NCBI RefSeq assembly: GCF_026339875.1
Contig: NZ_JAPEPZ010000002.1
Location: forward strand, 558,001 to 622,000
From: Streptomyces sp. NBC_01571
Lineage (GTDB): Bacteria; Actinomycetota; Actinomycetes; Streptomycetales; Streptomycetaceae
Direction: 5' to 3'
DNA length: 64,000 nucleotides
Position numbers and translations under genes: made by a program. Shown piece by piece: positions 10,880 to 20,268 of this stretch. The first letter of the stretch is position 1. Each line of letters opens with the position of its first letter. The notes beneath the pieces are model-generated. The model made no database searches, was not told where the DNA came from, and saw only the letters and a program-made list of their open reading frames with translations.

Positions 10880-13138
10880 GTGAGACAATCCCCTCGCAAG
10901 TCGGTCGCAGGTGCGCTGATAGCCGGCGCCACGGTGCTCGCTGTCACCGCGTCGTCCGGCGCCGCGACGGCCGGTACGCCCCAGGCGCACGCCCGTGCGG
11001 TCCGGGTCCAGCCCCGGGCAGGCGCACTGCCCGTGCGGCTCTCGGCCACGGAGCAGGCGAAGCTCCTCGGAGCGGCTCTGGCGGGCCGTGCGGCCACCGC
11101 CCGGTCGCTGCACCTGGGAGCATCGGAGCAGCTGGTCCCCAAGTCGGTCGTCAAGGACGCCGACGGCTCCGTGCACACCCGCTACGAGCGCACCTTCGCG
11201 GGACTCCCGGTCCTCGGTGGCGACTTGGTCGTGCACACGGCTGCCGACGGGACCTCGAAAGGGACCGACAGGGCCACCGACGCGCGCATCAGCGTGCCGA
11301 GCACCACCGCGACCCGTTCCGCGGCTTCGGCGAAAACCCTCGCGCTCGGCCGTGCCAAGGCCTCGGGGGCCACCAGCCCGACGGTGACCAGCTCCCGCAA
11401 GGTGGTCTGGGCGGCCTCCGGGGCTCCGGTCCTGGCCTGGGAGTCCGTTGTCGGCGGTCGGCAGGACGACGGCACCCCCAGCCGCCTGCACGTCATCTCC
11501 GATGCGAAGACCGGCGCCAAGCTGTTCGAGTATCAGGGGATCGAGACCGGCGCCGGCAACAGTGAGTACAGCGGCAAGGTCACCTTGGGGACCACTCTGT
11601 CGGGCTCGACGTACAGCATGACCGACAACACCCGCGGCGGCCACAAGACGTACGACCTGAGTCACGGCGACTCGGGTACCGGCACCCTGTTCACCAACTC
11701 CACCGACACCTGGGGCGACGGCTCGCCGGCCAACGCCGAGACCGCCGGTGTGGACGCCGCCTACGGCGCCCAGGCCACCTGGGACTTCTACAAGAACGTG
11801 ATGGGCCGCACCGGAATCCGCAACGACGGTGTCGCCGCCTACTCCCGCACCCACTACGGCGTCGCCTACAACAACGCCTTCTGGGACGACGACTGCTTCT
11901 GCATGACGTACGGCGACGGCGACGGCGACAAGCACCCGCTGACCTCGCTCGACGTAGCCGGCCACGAGATGAGCCACGGTGTCACCGCCGCCACCGCGGG
12001 TCTGGTGTACGGGGATGAGTCCGGCGGCCTCAACGAGGCGACCTCCGACATCTTCGGCACGTCGGTCGAGTTCTACGCCGACAACGCGAGCGACGTCGGT
12101 GACTACCTCATCGGCGAGAAGATCGACCTCTACGGTGACGGCACCCCGCTGCGCTACCAGGACAAGCCCTCGCGGGACGGCGTTTCGCCGGACAACTGGT
12201 CCCCCGGCCTCGGCAATTTGGACGTGCACTACTCGTCCGGCCCGGCGAACCACTTCTTCTACCTGCTGTCCGAGGGAAGCGGCGCGAAGGTGATCAACGG
12301 CGTCAGCTACAACAGTCCCACCGCCGACGGAGTGGCGGTACCCGGCATCGGCCGGGAGAACGCCGCCAAGCTCTGGTACAAGGCCCTGACCGAGCGCTTC
12401 ACCTCCACCACCGACTACTCGAGCGCCCGTACCCAGACCCTGCAGGCCGCCGCCGACCTGTGGGGGGCCGGCAGCGCCACCTACAACACGGTCGCCAACA
12501 CCTGGGCCGCCGTCGGCGTCGTCGCCCGCGTCACGGTCACCAGGCCGGCGGACCAGAACACGGTCGTCAAGACCCCCGTGAGCCTGCAGGTCCAGGCCGG
12601 CAGCAACAACCCGGGAGCGCTGACGTACTCCGCCACCGGCCTGCCGTCGGGTCTGTCGATCAACGCGACCACGGGCCTGATCTCCGGCACGCCGACCGCC
12701 GTAGGCCTCAGCACCGTGACGGTCAAGGTCAAGGACTCCTCCAAGGTCGCCGGCTCGGCGACGTTCGGCTGGGGGGTCTCCACCGTCGGCGGCAACGTCT
12801 TCACGAACACCACCGACGTGCCGGTGCCGGACGCCGGCGCAGCCGTGTACTCCCCCATCAAGGTCTCCGGTCGGGCGGGCCACGCGCCGAGCAACCTGGC
12901 GGTCGGCGTCAACATCGTGCACCCCTACCGCGGTGACCTGGTCGTCGACCTGGTCGCCCCGGACGGCAGCCTCTACCACCTGAAGAAGTCCAACGGCTTC
13001 GACTCCGCGGCCAATGTCATCGCCACCTACACCGTCAACACCTCCACCGAGACCGCCGACGGCACATGGAAGCTGAAGGTCCAGGACGCGTACCACCTGG
13101 ACAGCGGCCACATCAACAGCTGGAAGCTCACCTTCTGA
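10880..13138 (+). CDS. secreted M4 (thermolysin-like) metallopeptidase with P domain
   Basis: The GTG start follows AAGGAG by five bases and gives a 752-residue preproprotein. A signal peptide (about 1-33) is followed by an FTP/PepSY-type propeptide that acts as inhibitor and chaperone. The M4 catalytic domain (about 215-530) carries the zinc motif HEMSH with H362, E363 and H366, and the third ligand E386 in GLNEATSD, exactly 20 residues after H366. DVHYSSGPANHFFYLLSEG holds the usual C-lobe histidine. A putative Ig-like domain (TYSATGLPSGLSINATTGLI) and a proprotein-convertase P domain (about 640-752, ending HINSWKLTF) follow. It should be an extracellular broad-specificity protease. The subtilase gene follows after 77 bases. 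Confidence 0.93.
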   Translation: MRQSPRKSVAGALIAGATVLAVTASSGAATAGTPQAHARAVRVQPRAGALPVRLSATEQAKLLGAALAGRAATARSLHLGASEQLVPKSVVKDADGSVHTRYERTFAGLPVLGGDLVVHTAADGTSKGTDRATDARISVPSTTATRSAASAKTLALGRAKASGATSPTVTSSRKVVWAASGAPVLAWESVVGGRQDDGTPSRLHVISDAKTGAKLFEYQGIETGAGNSEYSGKVTLGTTLSGSTYSMTDNTRGGHKTYDLSHGDSGTGTLFTNSTDTWGDGSPANAETAGVDAAYGAQATWDFYKNVMGRTGIRNDGVAAYSRTHYGVAYNNAFWDDDCFCMTYGDGDGDKHPLTSLDVAGHEMSHGVTAATAGLVYGDESGGLNEATSDIFGTSVEFYADNASDVGDYLIGEKIDLYGDGTPLRYQDKPSRDGVSPDNWSPGLGNLDVHYSSGPANHFFYLLSEGSGAKVINGVSYNSPTADGVAVPGIGRENAAKLWYKALTERFTSTTDYSSARTQTLQAAADLWGAGSATYNTVANTWAAVGVVARVTVTRPADQNTVVKTPVSLQVQAGSNNPGALTYSATGLPSGLSINATTGLISGTPTAVGLSTVTVKVKDSSKVAGSATFGWGVSTVGGNVFTNTTDVPVPDAGAAVYSPIKVSGRAGHAPSNLAVGVNIVHPYRGDLVVDLVAPDGSLYHLKKSNGFDSAANVIATYTVNTSTETADGTWKLKVQDAYHLDSGHINSWKLTF

Positions 13139-13215
13139 GCGGTGCCCCCTTCCCGGCCGGACAGTGCTCGTGATCCCGGCCCGACCACCCAAGCCGTACG
13201 AGAGGTATCTGACTG

Positions 13216-16200
13216 ATGTCCACAATCCGCCCGGCGGCGGCGATAGCAACCGGATTGATACTGGTTGCCGCAGCCGTGCCAGCCGCGTTCGCGGCGCAGC
13301 CGGACCGCACCGACACCGCCGCCCAGCCCGCCGCCGCGCCGACTGCCCGCTCCGCGACCGTACGGTTGGTGACCGGTGACCAGGTGACGGTGACGACGCT
13401 GCCCGGCGGCCTGCACACCGCGTCGGTGCAGCCCGGACCCGGTCGCGAGCACATTCCCTTCCGGACGCTGGAGGGGGACGACAAGGCACTGACCGTGCTG
13501 CCGTTCGACGCCCAAGGGCTGGTGTCCGCGGGCACCCTGGACCGGCGGCTGTTCGATGTGACGGCCCTGATCGCCGATGGCTACGACGAGGCCCACACCA
13601 CCGCGCTGCCGCTGATCGTCTCCTCGCAGCCGGTGCCGTCCCGGGCCGGAGCGAGGGTCACGGCGCAAGCCTCGAAGGCCGCCACGGCCACAGCCGACCG
13701 GCTCCTGGCCCTCAAGGCGGCCGCGACCCCCTTCCGCGACCTGGAGAGCATCCACGCTCACTCGATGCGTGTCGCCGACCACGACCTGGGCAAGTTCTGG
13801 AAGACGCTGAACTCCGGCGCGTCGTCGGACGCCGCCCGCGCGGCGGTCACTCCGCGGATCTCGCTCGACGGCAAGGTGAAGGCGCTGCTGGACCGCAGCA
13901 CCGCGCAGATCAATGCCCCCACCGCGTGGAAGGCGGGCTACGAGGGCCAGGGCGTCAAGGTGGCCGTGCTGGACACCGGTGCCGACGCAAGCCATCCCGA
14001 CCTCGCCGGGCGCATCGCGGAGGCGAAGGACTTCTCCGGCAGCGGAAACACCGGTGACCACTTCGGGCACGGCACGCATGTCGCCTCGATCGTCGGCGGC
14101 AGCGGCGCGGCGTCCGGGGGGACCCGCAGGGGTGTCGCGCCCAAGGCCGACCTGCTGATCGGCAAGGTGCTGGACGACAGCGGTTCCGGCGACGAGTCGG
14201 GCATCATCGCCGGCATGGAGTGGGCGACCGGCGAGCACGCCAAGGTCGTCAACATGAGCCTCGGTGCGTCCATCGAGACCGACGGCACCGACCCGCTGAG
14301 CGAGGCCGTCAACACCCTGACCGTCTCCACCGGCACCCTGTTCGTCGTCGCGGCGGGCAACGACGGCCCGGGGACGTCCACCATCGGCACGCCGGGCGCG
14401 GCCGACTCCGCGCTGACCGTGGGGGCCGTCGACCGCGACGACTCGCTCGCCCCCTTCTCCAGCCGCGGCCCGCGCTTCGGCGACGGGGCGGTCAAGCCCG
14501 ACGTGACGGCCCCCGGGGTCGGCATCGTCGCCGCCCGCGCGGCCGGTACCACCCTGGGCGACCCGGTCGACGCCCACTACATCTCGCTGTCCGGGACCTC
14601 CATGGCCACCCCGCACGTCGCCGGCGCGGCCGCCCTGCTGGCCCAGCAGCACCCTGACTGGCAGGCACAGCAGCTCAAGGACGCCCTGACCAGCACCGCT
14701 CGCACGGTGCCTGGTACCAAGGTGACCGAGCAGGGCGGCGGTCGCATCGACCTGGCCACGGCCATCGGTCCGGTCACGGCCACCGGCTCCGTCGCCCTCG
14801 CCCCGCTCCAGATCGGCGGCGCGGCGGGCCGGCAGCAGGCGGCCACCATCCACTACACCAACACAGGTGACCACCCGATCACCCTCTCCCTGGCGGCCAG
14901 CCTGGCCACCGACTCCGGGAAGGCGCTCCCGGCCGGAGTGGTCAGCCTGGGCTCCGGCACCGTGCAACTGGCCGCCGGCGGCACCGTCGACGTGCCGCTG
15001 CGCACCGACGCGACGAAGGCCTTCCGCGGTAATTTCTATGGATACGTCACCGCGAAGTCCGCGGGCGGCGCCGTGGTTGCGCACACTACGGTCTCCCTGG
15101 TGGTACATGCGCCGCAGCACCGGCTGACCGTGGTCTACCGAGACCGCGACGGCCATGTCGTGCCCGGCTCGCTGCCGAACATCTGGGGCGCCGACGGCTG
15201 GGTGCAGTACACGGACAGGGACGCGGCGGTCGCCGTAGTGGAAGAGGGCACGTACTACCTCAACTCCGGTTTCTACGACACGACGTCGGACGGTGACCAG
15301 GTGGGCGACGTCGTCGTCCCCGAAGTGAAGGTCACCAAGGACATGACGGTGACGCTGAACGCCGCCAAGGTCACCGAGGTGAAGATCCGCACACCTCGCC
15401 CCGCCGAGCAGCACGGCGTCATCAGCACCATGCTGCACCGCCAGATCGACGGTCACGGCCTGCTGCAGGGCGCCCTGTACTTCGACACCGTCAATCATCT
15501 CTACGTCAGCCCCACCGCTCCGGTCACCGACGGCGCCTTCGAGTACCACACGCGCTGGCAGCTGGTGGCCCCGCAGCTGCGCGCGAAGGTCTCCGGCAGC
15601 TCGCAGGGATTCACCCCGTACTACGAGCCGCTCTCCCCGGTCTTCGGGGACCGGGGCGCACGGCTGACCGCCGTGGACGCCGGGTCGGTGACGGCGCCCC
15701 AACTCGACAACGTGCGCGGCAAGCTGGCCGTGGCCCGTTACGCGTGGCCCACGGGCGACTACGCCGGCTTCTCACGACTCGCCGCGGCAGCCGGGGCCAA
15801 GGCGGTGCTATTCGCCTGGGAGCCTGCCGGGGGCGCCGCCTGGACCCGGTGGCAACCGGACGGTGACCGGTTGGAGCTGCCCTCGATGCGGACCAACTGG
15901 AAGAACGGCGGTGCCCTGCTGGATCGCATCAAGAAGGGCACCACGACGCTGGAGTTCTCCGGCACGGTGAACAGCCCGTATCTGTACGACGTGATGCCGG
16001 TCTCGAAGGGCTCCATCCCCCAGCGGATGGTCTACACCGTCTCGGATCGGAACACCGCGCAGGTCAGCGCCACGTACACCCGCACCGGTGCCTCGGCCTG
16101 GGCAAGTGAGCAGCGGTTCGGCTGGCGGCCGTACGAGGACACGGCGTGGAACCAGTACAGCCGCTACGTGCCGGTGGGTCAGCAGCGCGTCGAGTACGTG

Positions 16201-17082
16201 AGCAGTGCCGAGGACACGCTGTGGAACCACGTCGTGCACCACAACGTCGTCTGGATCCCCGACTTCCCCCTGCAGGCCGGGTCGCAGGACTCTCCGCACA
16301 CCTACCGGCCCGGCCAGCACGCCACGGAGCGGTGGTTCGGGGCAGTGGTCCGACCGTCGGTCCCGCGCGGCTTTGCCATGAAGTCGGTGCGCAACGGGGA
16401 CACCCTGTCGGTGTATGTGCCGGAGTTCAACGACTCCGGCACCGGCCACTGGTCGTTCTCCGAACTGCCGGTCTTCGGCGGCGGTGTCGGTGACGCCGCG
16501 GTGAACGACAGCGGGCCCGACGCGGTGCCCGACACGGCCACGGCGGTGTTGTCCCGCAACGGGAAGCAGATCGCCGCGTCCGACAACGGCGCCTGGGGCA
16601 ACTTCGAGGTGTCCCCGGGCAAGGCCGCCTACAACCTGTCCCTGACGACGGCCCGCGAGTCCGACGACTGGCGCTTCGCCACCGACACGCACACGTCGTG
16701 GACGTTCCACTCGGACACCGCGGCAACAACGACCATGCTGCCGCTGCTCCAGATCGACTACAACGTACCGGTCGACGCCCAGAACGCGGTGAGTCGGGAG
16801 CGCGTGCACGCGCTCGGCCTCAACGTCCGCATGCAGGACGGCATGCCCGCCCCGCGCGGGGTGAAGCTGAAGGTCGAGGCGTCCTACGAGGACGGGAAGA
16901 ACTGGGCGACGGTGCATACGGCGCGGCGCGGCAGCGACGGGCAGTTCATCGCCACCCTTCAGCGTCCGTCGTACATTCACGGCGACGCGTACGTGACACT
17001 GCGGGTGACCGCAACGGACGCGGCCGGCAACAGCGTTCAGCAGACCGTGGTCCGCGCGTTCCTGCAGCGCGGCCCCAAGTGA
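13216..17082 (+). CDS. large secreted S8 subtilisin-like serine peptidase
   Basis: The protein has 1,288 residues. A signal peptide (about 1-27) precedes a propeptide (VRLVTGDQVTVTTLPGGLHT is the hallmark start of this Streptomyces subtilase group). The S8 domain (about 235-520) shows the full triad: D253 in VLDTGADASHPDL, H285 in HGTHVASIVGG and S462 in SGTSMATPHVAGAAAL. The oxyanion Asn is in VAAGNDGPG. The remaining 760 residues form accessory beta-rich domains, including a region (about 540-630) resembling a Fn3-type segment, and no recognised anchor. It should be exported and may be co-transcribed with the M4 gene, since no terminator separates them, and a very strong hairpin follows it. 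Confidence 0.92.
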   Translation: MSTIRPAAAIATGLILVAAAVPAAFAAQPDRTDTAAQPAAAPTARSATVRLVTGDQVTVTTLPGGLHTASVQPGPGREHIPFRTLEGDDKALTVLPFDAQGLVSAGTLDRRLFDVTALIADGYDEAHTTALPLIVSSQPVPSRAGARVTAQASKAATATADRLLALKAAATPFRDLESIHAHSMRVADHDLGKFWKTLNSGASSDAARAAVTPRISLDGKVKALLDRSTAQINAPTAWKAGYEGQGVKVAVLDTGADASHPDLAGRIAEAKDFSGSGNTGDHFGHGTHVASIVGGSGAASGGTRRGVAPKADLLIGKVLDDSGSGDESGIIAGMEWATGEHAKVVNMSLGASIETDGTDPLSEAVNTLTVSTGTLFVVAAGNDGPGTSTIGTPGAADSALTVGAVDRDDSLAPFSSRGPRFGDGAVKPDVTAPGVGIVAARAAGTTLGDPVDAHYISLSGTSMATPHVAGAAALLAQQHPDWQAQQLKDALTSTARTVPGTKVTEQGGGRIDLATAIGPVTATGSVALAPLQIGGAAGRQQAATIHYTNTGDHPITLSLAASLATDSGKALPAGVVSLGSGTVQLAAGGTVDVPLRTDATKAFRGNFYGYVTAKSAGGAVVAHTTVSLVVHAPQHRLTVVYRDRDGHVVPGSLPNIWGADGWVQYTDRDAAVAVVEEGTYYLNSGFYDTTSDGDQVGDVVVPEVKVTKDMTVTLNAAKVTEVKIRTPRPAEQHGVISTMLHRQIDGHGLLQGALYFDTVNHLYVSPTAPVTDGAFEYHTRWQLVAPQLRAKVSGSSQGFTPYYEPLSPVFGDRGARLTAVDAGSVTAPQLDNVRGKLAVARYAWPTGDYAGFSRLAAAAGAKAVLFAWEPAGGAAWTRWQPDGDRLELPSMRTNWKNGGALLDRIKKGTTTLEFSGTVNSPYLYDVMPVSKGSIPQRMVYTVSDRNTAQVSATYTRTGASAWASEQRFGWRPYEDTAWNQYSRYVPVGQQRVEYVSSAEDTLWNHVVHHNVVWIPDFPLQAGSQDSPHTYRPGQHATERWFGAVVRPSVPRGFAMKSVRNGDTLSVYVPEFNDSGTGHWSFSELPVFGGGVGDAAVNDSGPDAVPDTATAVLSRNGKQIAASDNGAWGNFEVSPGKAAYNLSLTTARESDDWRFATDTHTSWTFHSDTAATTTMLPLLQIDYNVPVDAQNAVSRERVHALGLNVRMQDGMPAPRGVKLKVEASYEDGKNWATVHTARRGSDGQFIATLQRPSYIHGDAYVTLRVTATDAAGNSVQQTVVRAFLQRGPK

Positions 17083-17124
17083 TGCGCCGGCGGCCACCGG
17101 TGACGTGAACCGTCCCGGCCCGAA

Positions 17125-17166
17125 CGCGGCGGGTGCCGGGGTCTTCGGACCCCGGCACCCGCCGCG
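17125..17166 (+). terminator. strong TTCG-loop terminator after the subtilase
   Basis: A perfect 19-bp stem (17125-17143 with 17148-17166) is closed by the stable tetraloop TTCG. It begins 43 bases past the subtilase stop and probably ends the M4-S8 transcript. Confidence 0.85.
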
Positions 17167-17396
17167 CCGTCCGGCGACGCCCAGGACGGTCGGATGCGGG
17201 CCGTCGACGGCACCTACCAGGACCGTGGTGAGTATCCCTTCCCGAGTGGCGTCCACGGCCCACCTCATCAGCCGTGTGTGAGCGGTCTGGAACGAGCCGG
17301 GCTCGTGGAAGGTCGCGCCGGGGCGAGCAGGTGCGGTCCTTTCGCCGCGACGGCCTCAAGGGTGCGGCGGTGGCCGGCCTGTCAAAGAGACACGCG

Positions 17397-18719
17397 CTAG
17401 CTGTTGTAGGGGACCCAGGCACGCCGGTCCGCGTCATTCGTGCCGTACCAGTAGCGCGGCATCCCCTTGATACTGGTGGTCCGGAACGGGCTGCCGTGGT
17501 CGTCGATACGGATGGTGCCGGTGCGGCCCTGGGAGGACCAGTCGACTTCGAGGTACCAGTGGACGTCGTAGGTCTGTGTCGTCGCGTCGACCTGCAGCAC
17601 CTCCGGATCCTCGGCGGAGACGCGGTAAGGGAAGTGCACGGCGGGGATGGTGTGTTCGCTGTCGGCGCCGTCCGTCGGGCGGGCGATGGGGCGGTCGACA
17701 TCGAGGTTCGTGGTGAAGCGGCGGGGCGTGAGGTCGCTGCCGCAGCCCTGGCCCATGGCGTACGCGCCTCCGGCGCCCGGGTCGCCTCGGCTGACGATGC
17801 GGACGCGGAGCGCCTCCAGGACCACGGCCGTGGACGAGCGCCCCTGCACCGAGATGCGCACCCTCGTCTGCCGCCCGTGCACCGCACCCTGCCTTGCCGC
17901 CCACGCGCTGGCGTCCTGCTCCGTCGGCGGCGGAGGCACCTGTGCGGGCGGCTTGTCGATCACGTAGTCGTGGTCGCACCCCTTGTCCCACACCAGGGAG
18001 TCCGTGCTCCAGGCGAGGGGCAGGCCGGTGGCCGGCTTCGCGGCCGACGTGGGACCGCCGCCGGTGGCGGACGAGGCGGGCGTCCTCTGCCAGGGGTTGG
18101 GCGTCGCGGAGCTCGGGCCAGGGAAGGGAGAGGCGGAGGCCGGCGGTTTCGCTGAACGGTGGGGTACGCCCGGGGCGGCCGTCCGCGGGCCTTCGGTGCG
18201 GGAAGCCTCCGCCTCGGAGGAGCGGTTGTCCGACAGCGCGGACGTGCCCCGCAAAGTGGCGAGCAGCACGCAGGTGACGGCAGTGGCCGCCAGGACCCGC
18301 CGGCGGCGGTACCAAGGGCGGGGGGCGGGGGTGCCGGCGGGCTCGTCCAGGTCGGGAGTGTCCCCTTGCTGCTCCGCGGAGTTGTTCTCCTCGACGAGGG
18401 CCCCGTCCGGGGCCGGTAGCGGTGCCGGTGTCCGTGCCGGAACCGCCTCCGCCGAACCGGCCGTGCGCACTCGCTGCCGGGCCGCCACCGCCGCCAACCA
18501 CAGCCGGTGCAGCTCGAGCCGTTCCTTCGGCGTCGCCTCGCAGAAGGCCGCGAGGCGTTCCACGGGCGCGAAGTGCTGTGGCACCGCCTCCCCCGCGCAA
18601 TACCGGTGCAGCGTAGAGGTGTTCATGTTGAGGCGGCGAGCCAGCGAGCCATAGGTCCGGCCTGTGCGGTCCTTCAGTTGGCGCAGCAGCGCCGCGAACT
18701 CTTCGACGTCGTCCCGCAT
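17397..18719 (-). CDS. membrane-anchored helix-turn-helix protein
   Basis: ATG at 18719 follows GGAGGA by nine bases. The 440-residue product starts with an XRE-type HTH (about 1-55: EFAALLRQLKDRTGRTYGSL, ARRLNMNTSTLHRYCAG). A Pro/Ala-rich linker leads to one transmembrane helix (VLAATAVTCVLLATL, about 139-155). A long Pro/Ser-rich stalk then precedes an outer-surface domain of about 180 residues (WSTDSLVWDKGCDHDYVIDK through WVPYNS) with two conserved-looking Cys. Such one-component transmembrane regulators are common in Streptomyces; DNA target and signal are unknown. The HTH is cytoplasmic and the C-terminal domain faces outward by charge distribution. It is transcribed away from the small secreted-protein genes. 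Confidence 0.75.
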   Translation of the reverse strand: MRDDVEEFAALLRQLKDRTGRTYGSLARRLNMNTSTLHRYCAGEAVPQHFAPVERLAAFCEATPKERLELHRLWLAAVAARQRVRTAGSAEAVPARTPAPLPAPDGALVEENNSAEQQGDTPDLDEPAGTPAPRPWYRRRRVLAATAVTCVLLATLRGTSALSDNRSSEAEASRTEGPRTAAPGVPHRSAKPPASASPFPGPSSATPNPWQRTPASSATGGGPTSAAKPATGLPLAWSTDSLVWDKGCDHDYVIDKPPAQVPPPPTEQDASAWAARQGAVHGRQTRVRISVQGRSSTAVVLEALRVRIVSRGDPGAGGAYAMGQGCGSDLTPRRFTTNLDVDRPIARPTDGADSEHTIPAVHFPYRVSAEDPEVLQVDATTQTYDVHWYLEVDWSSQGRTGTIRIDDHGSPFRTTSIKGMPRYWYGTNDADRRAWVPYNS

Positions 18720-19096
18720 CAACACCGTTCCTCCGTCGTCCGCCCGCGATCCCGTATCCCAGGCACTCATATCCCTGCACGTCAGGTGGGCTGGGATGGT
18801 TCCACCTTCGATAAGAGGCGGCGGTTGTTGCGCCGGACTCCGGTGACCGCCGATGCTTCTGGTGTCGCACCGACCACGGGCCAGGGGGCCAACCGGCGTT
18901 GGGCGACGTCCGGTGCGCATGCGCCAACGGTTGCTCCTACGGCCACCGCGCCTGGTACGCCGTCACACACGCTCAACCGGCCGGCCGTCGCACTCGTCCG
19001 CAGCACCGGCCTCGCCCGTGCCGACCAGCGGCATCCGCGACGGATCACCAACCACAGCTGCTCTGTCAGACGATCCGCACAACTCCTGGAGGTTTC
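18720..19096. other. divergent intergenic region
   Basis: It separates the minus-strand HTH gene from the plus-strand secreted inhibitor-like gene and must hold both promoters. I see no clear palindrome or gene. Confidence 0.4.
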
Positions 19097-19474
19097 ATGA
19101 AATCTGTCCTTCGAAAGGCGGCAGGCCTCGCGGGAACGGGCGTGGCCGTCGCGGCCCTGTCCGTGACCGGCGCGTCGGCGGCCCGGGCGGAGCCCCCCAC
19201 CCACGGTTGCCCGTACCCCTACGTCTGCTTCTACGTGGACGAGCACGCCTATGACGCGGGAACACCGATCACGAAGTACCGCGATGTCACCGCTTCCTAC
19301 CAGACGGTCAGGCCCCGCCCGCATTACCACGTCGTCAACACCCGGAACGACGACGTGGCGTATCTGCGGCTCCAGGACGGGAACTCGATCTGCCTGGTGC
19401 CGAACTCCGAGACGTGGTTCACGAACGCCTACAGCGTCACCGGAATAAAGATCTCCAGCAGTTCTACCTGCTGA
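19097..19474 (+). CDS. small secreted protein resembling I36-type peptidase inhibitors
   Basis: The start ATG follows GGAGG by four bases. The 125-residue product has a signal peptide (about 1-32, ending ASAARA). The mature domain of about 93 residues has four Cys (GCPYPYVCFYVDEHAY, NSICLVPNSETWF, SSSTC). The CPxPYVCFY opening and the compact beta-rich layout recall the peptidase inhibitor I36 (SMPI-like, crystallin-fold) group, but similarity is only a pattern match. If correct it would inhibit extracellular peptidases, fitting the many proteases nearby. Otherwise it is an unassigned secreted protein. Confidence 0.65.
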   Translation: MKSVLRKAAGLAGTGVAVAALSVTGASAARAEPPTHGCPYPYVCFYVDEHAYDAGTPITKYRDVTASYQTVRPRPHYHVVNTRNDDVAYLRLQDGNSICLVPNSETWFTNAYSVTGIKISSSSTC

Positions 19475-19606
19475 ATCCGCTCGGGCAGTCGGGCCGTCCT
19501 GTCCTCGCATCGGACGCGGACGGCGACAAGTCGGCAAGCGCCCCCGGCACCCGGGCCCGGAACCGGCCGGGAGTGACCACCTATGGACCAGAGAAGGAAG
19601 ACGCAC

Positions 19607-20131
19607 ATGAACAGGAAGTCACCCGCACACCGTCGTCCGGGCCGCCGCGCGGCCGTCGCCGCCGGCCTCGTCCTGGCTGTCGGGCTGGGTGTGTCGACAA
19701 AGGTGTCGGCACAGGCGTCCGTCCATGCTCCCCCACGGGCGTCCACCGCCGCACCGCAGTCGGTCAGCGGCACGCCCGGCCAAGCGGTGACCCGGGTCGC
19801 CGACTTCTACGGCGCGTACATCGACGCGAAGGGCGACTACACGGACCCGGACGTCACGCTGGCCACGACGCTCCGCAAGCACTACCTGACGCCCGCCTTC
19901 GCCGAACGGCTGGCGGCCTGGGAGAAGAAGAACAACACGGACGGCGTCCTACGTGCCCAGAACGTCCCGGGGCGGTGGACGGTGACCGACAACGGCGCCG
20001 TCGGTAACGGCCATGAGGTCGTCGTCACCCTGACCTTCGGCAGCGGGGAGACGACGCAGAAGCCCAAGCTCTACGTGCTGGTGGAGCGGTACAACCACAT
20101 CGTCGACATCGAGACCACGAGCGCCCGCTGA
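19607..20131 (+). CDS. small secreted hypothetical protein
   Basis: The chosen ATG follows AGAAGGAAG at normal spacing; another ATG lies 24 bases upstream without a site. The 174-residue product has a Tat-like or Sec signal (RRPGRRAAVAAGLVLAVGLG) cleaved near residue 35. The mature domain of about 130 residues includes VTRVADFYGAYIDAKGDY, LRKHYLTPAFAERLAAWEKK and VVVTLTFGS, suggesting an alpha+beta fold like that of NTF2/DUF3828-type secreted proteins. I do not recognise the family with confidence. It follows the preceding secreted-protein gene by about 130 bases in the same direction. Confidence 0.6.
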   Translation: MNRKSPAHRRPGRRAAVAAGLVLAVGLGVSTKVSAQASVHAPPRASTAAPQSVSGTPGQAVTRVADFYGAYIDAKGDYTDPDVTLATTLRKHYLTPAFAERLAAWEKKNNTDGVLRAQNVPGRWTVTDNGAVGNGHEVVVTLTFGSGETTQKPKLYVLVERYNHIVDIETTSAR

Positions 20132-20185
20132 CGGCGGAGCCGCTCCGCCGGGTCAGTCCGATCGTGCGAGTCCACCAGTACGGTG

Positions 20186-20222
20186 CCGGGGCCCGGGGCC
20201 CGGGGCCCGGGGCCCGGGGCCC
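20186..20222. repeat. tandem CCCGGGG heptamer array
   Basis: About five perfect copies of the 7-base unit CCCGGGG lie between the ends of two convergent genes. The sequence is fully self-complementary and will form GC hairpins, so it may act as a two-way terminator or simply be a replication-slippage product. Confidence 0.85.
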
Positions 20223-20268
20223 GCGAAAGGGGGCGGCTCCCGCGTCGCTCGCCCCCTCGGTACGGTGC

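Noticed and set aside
17175..17396. Small plus-strand ORF between the subtilase terminator and the HTH gene
   Set aside because: No ribosome binding site, no recognised motif, and composition unlike the neighbouring genes.
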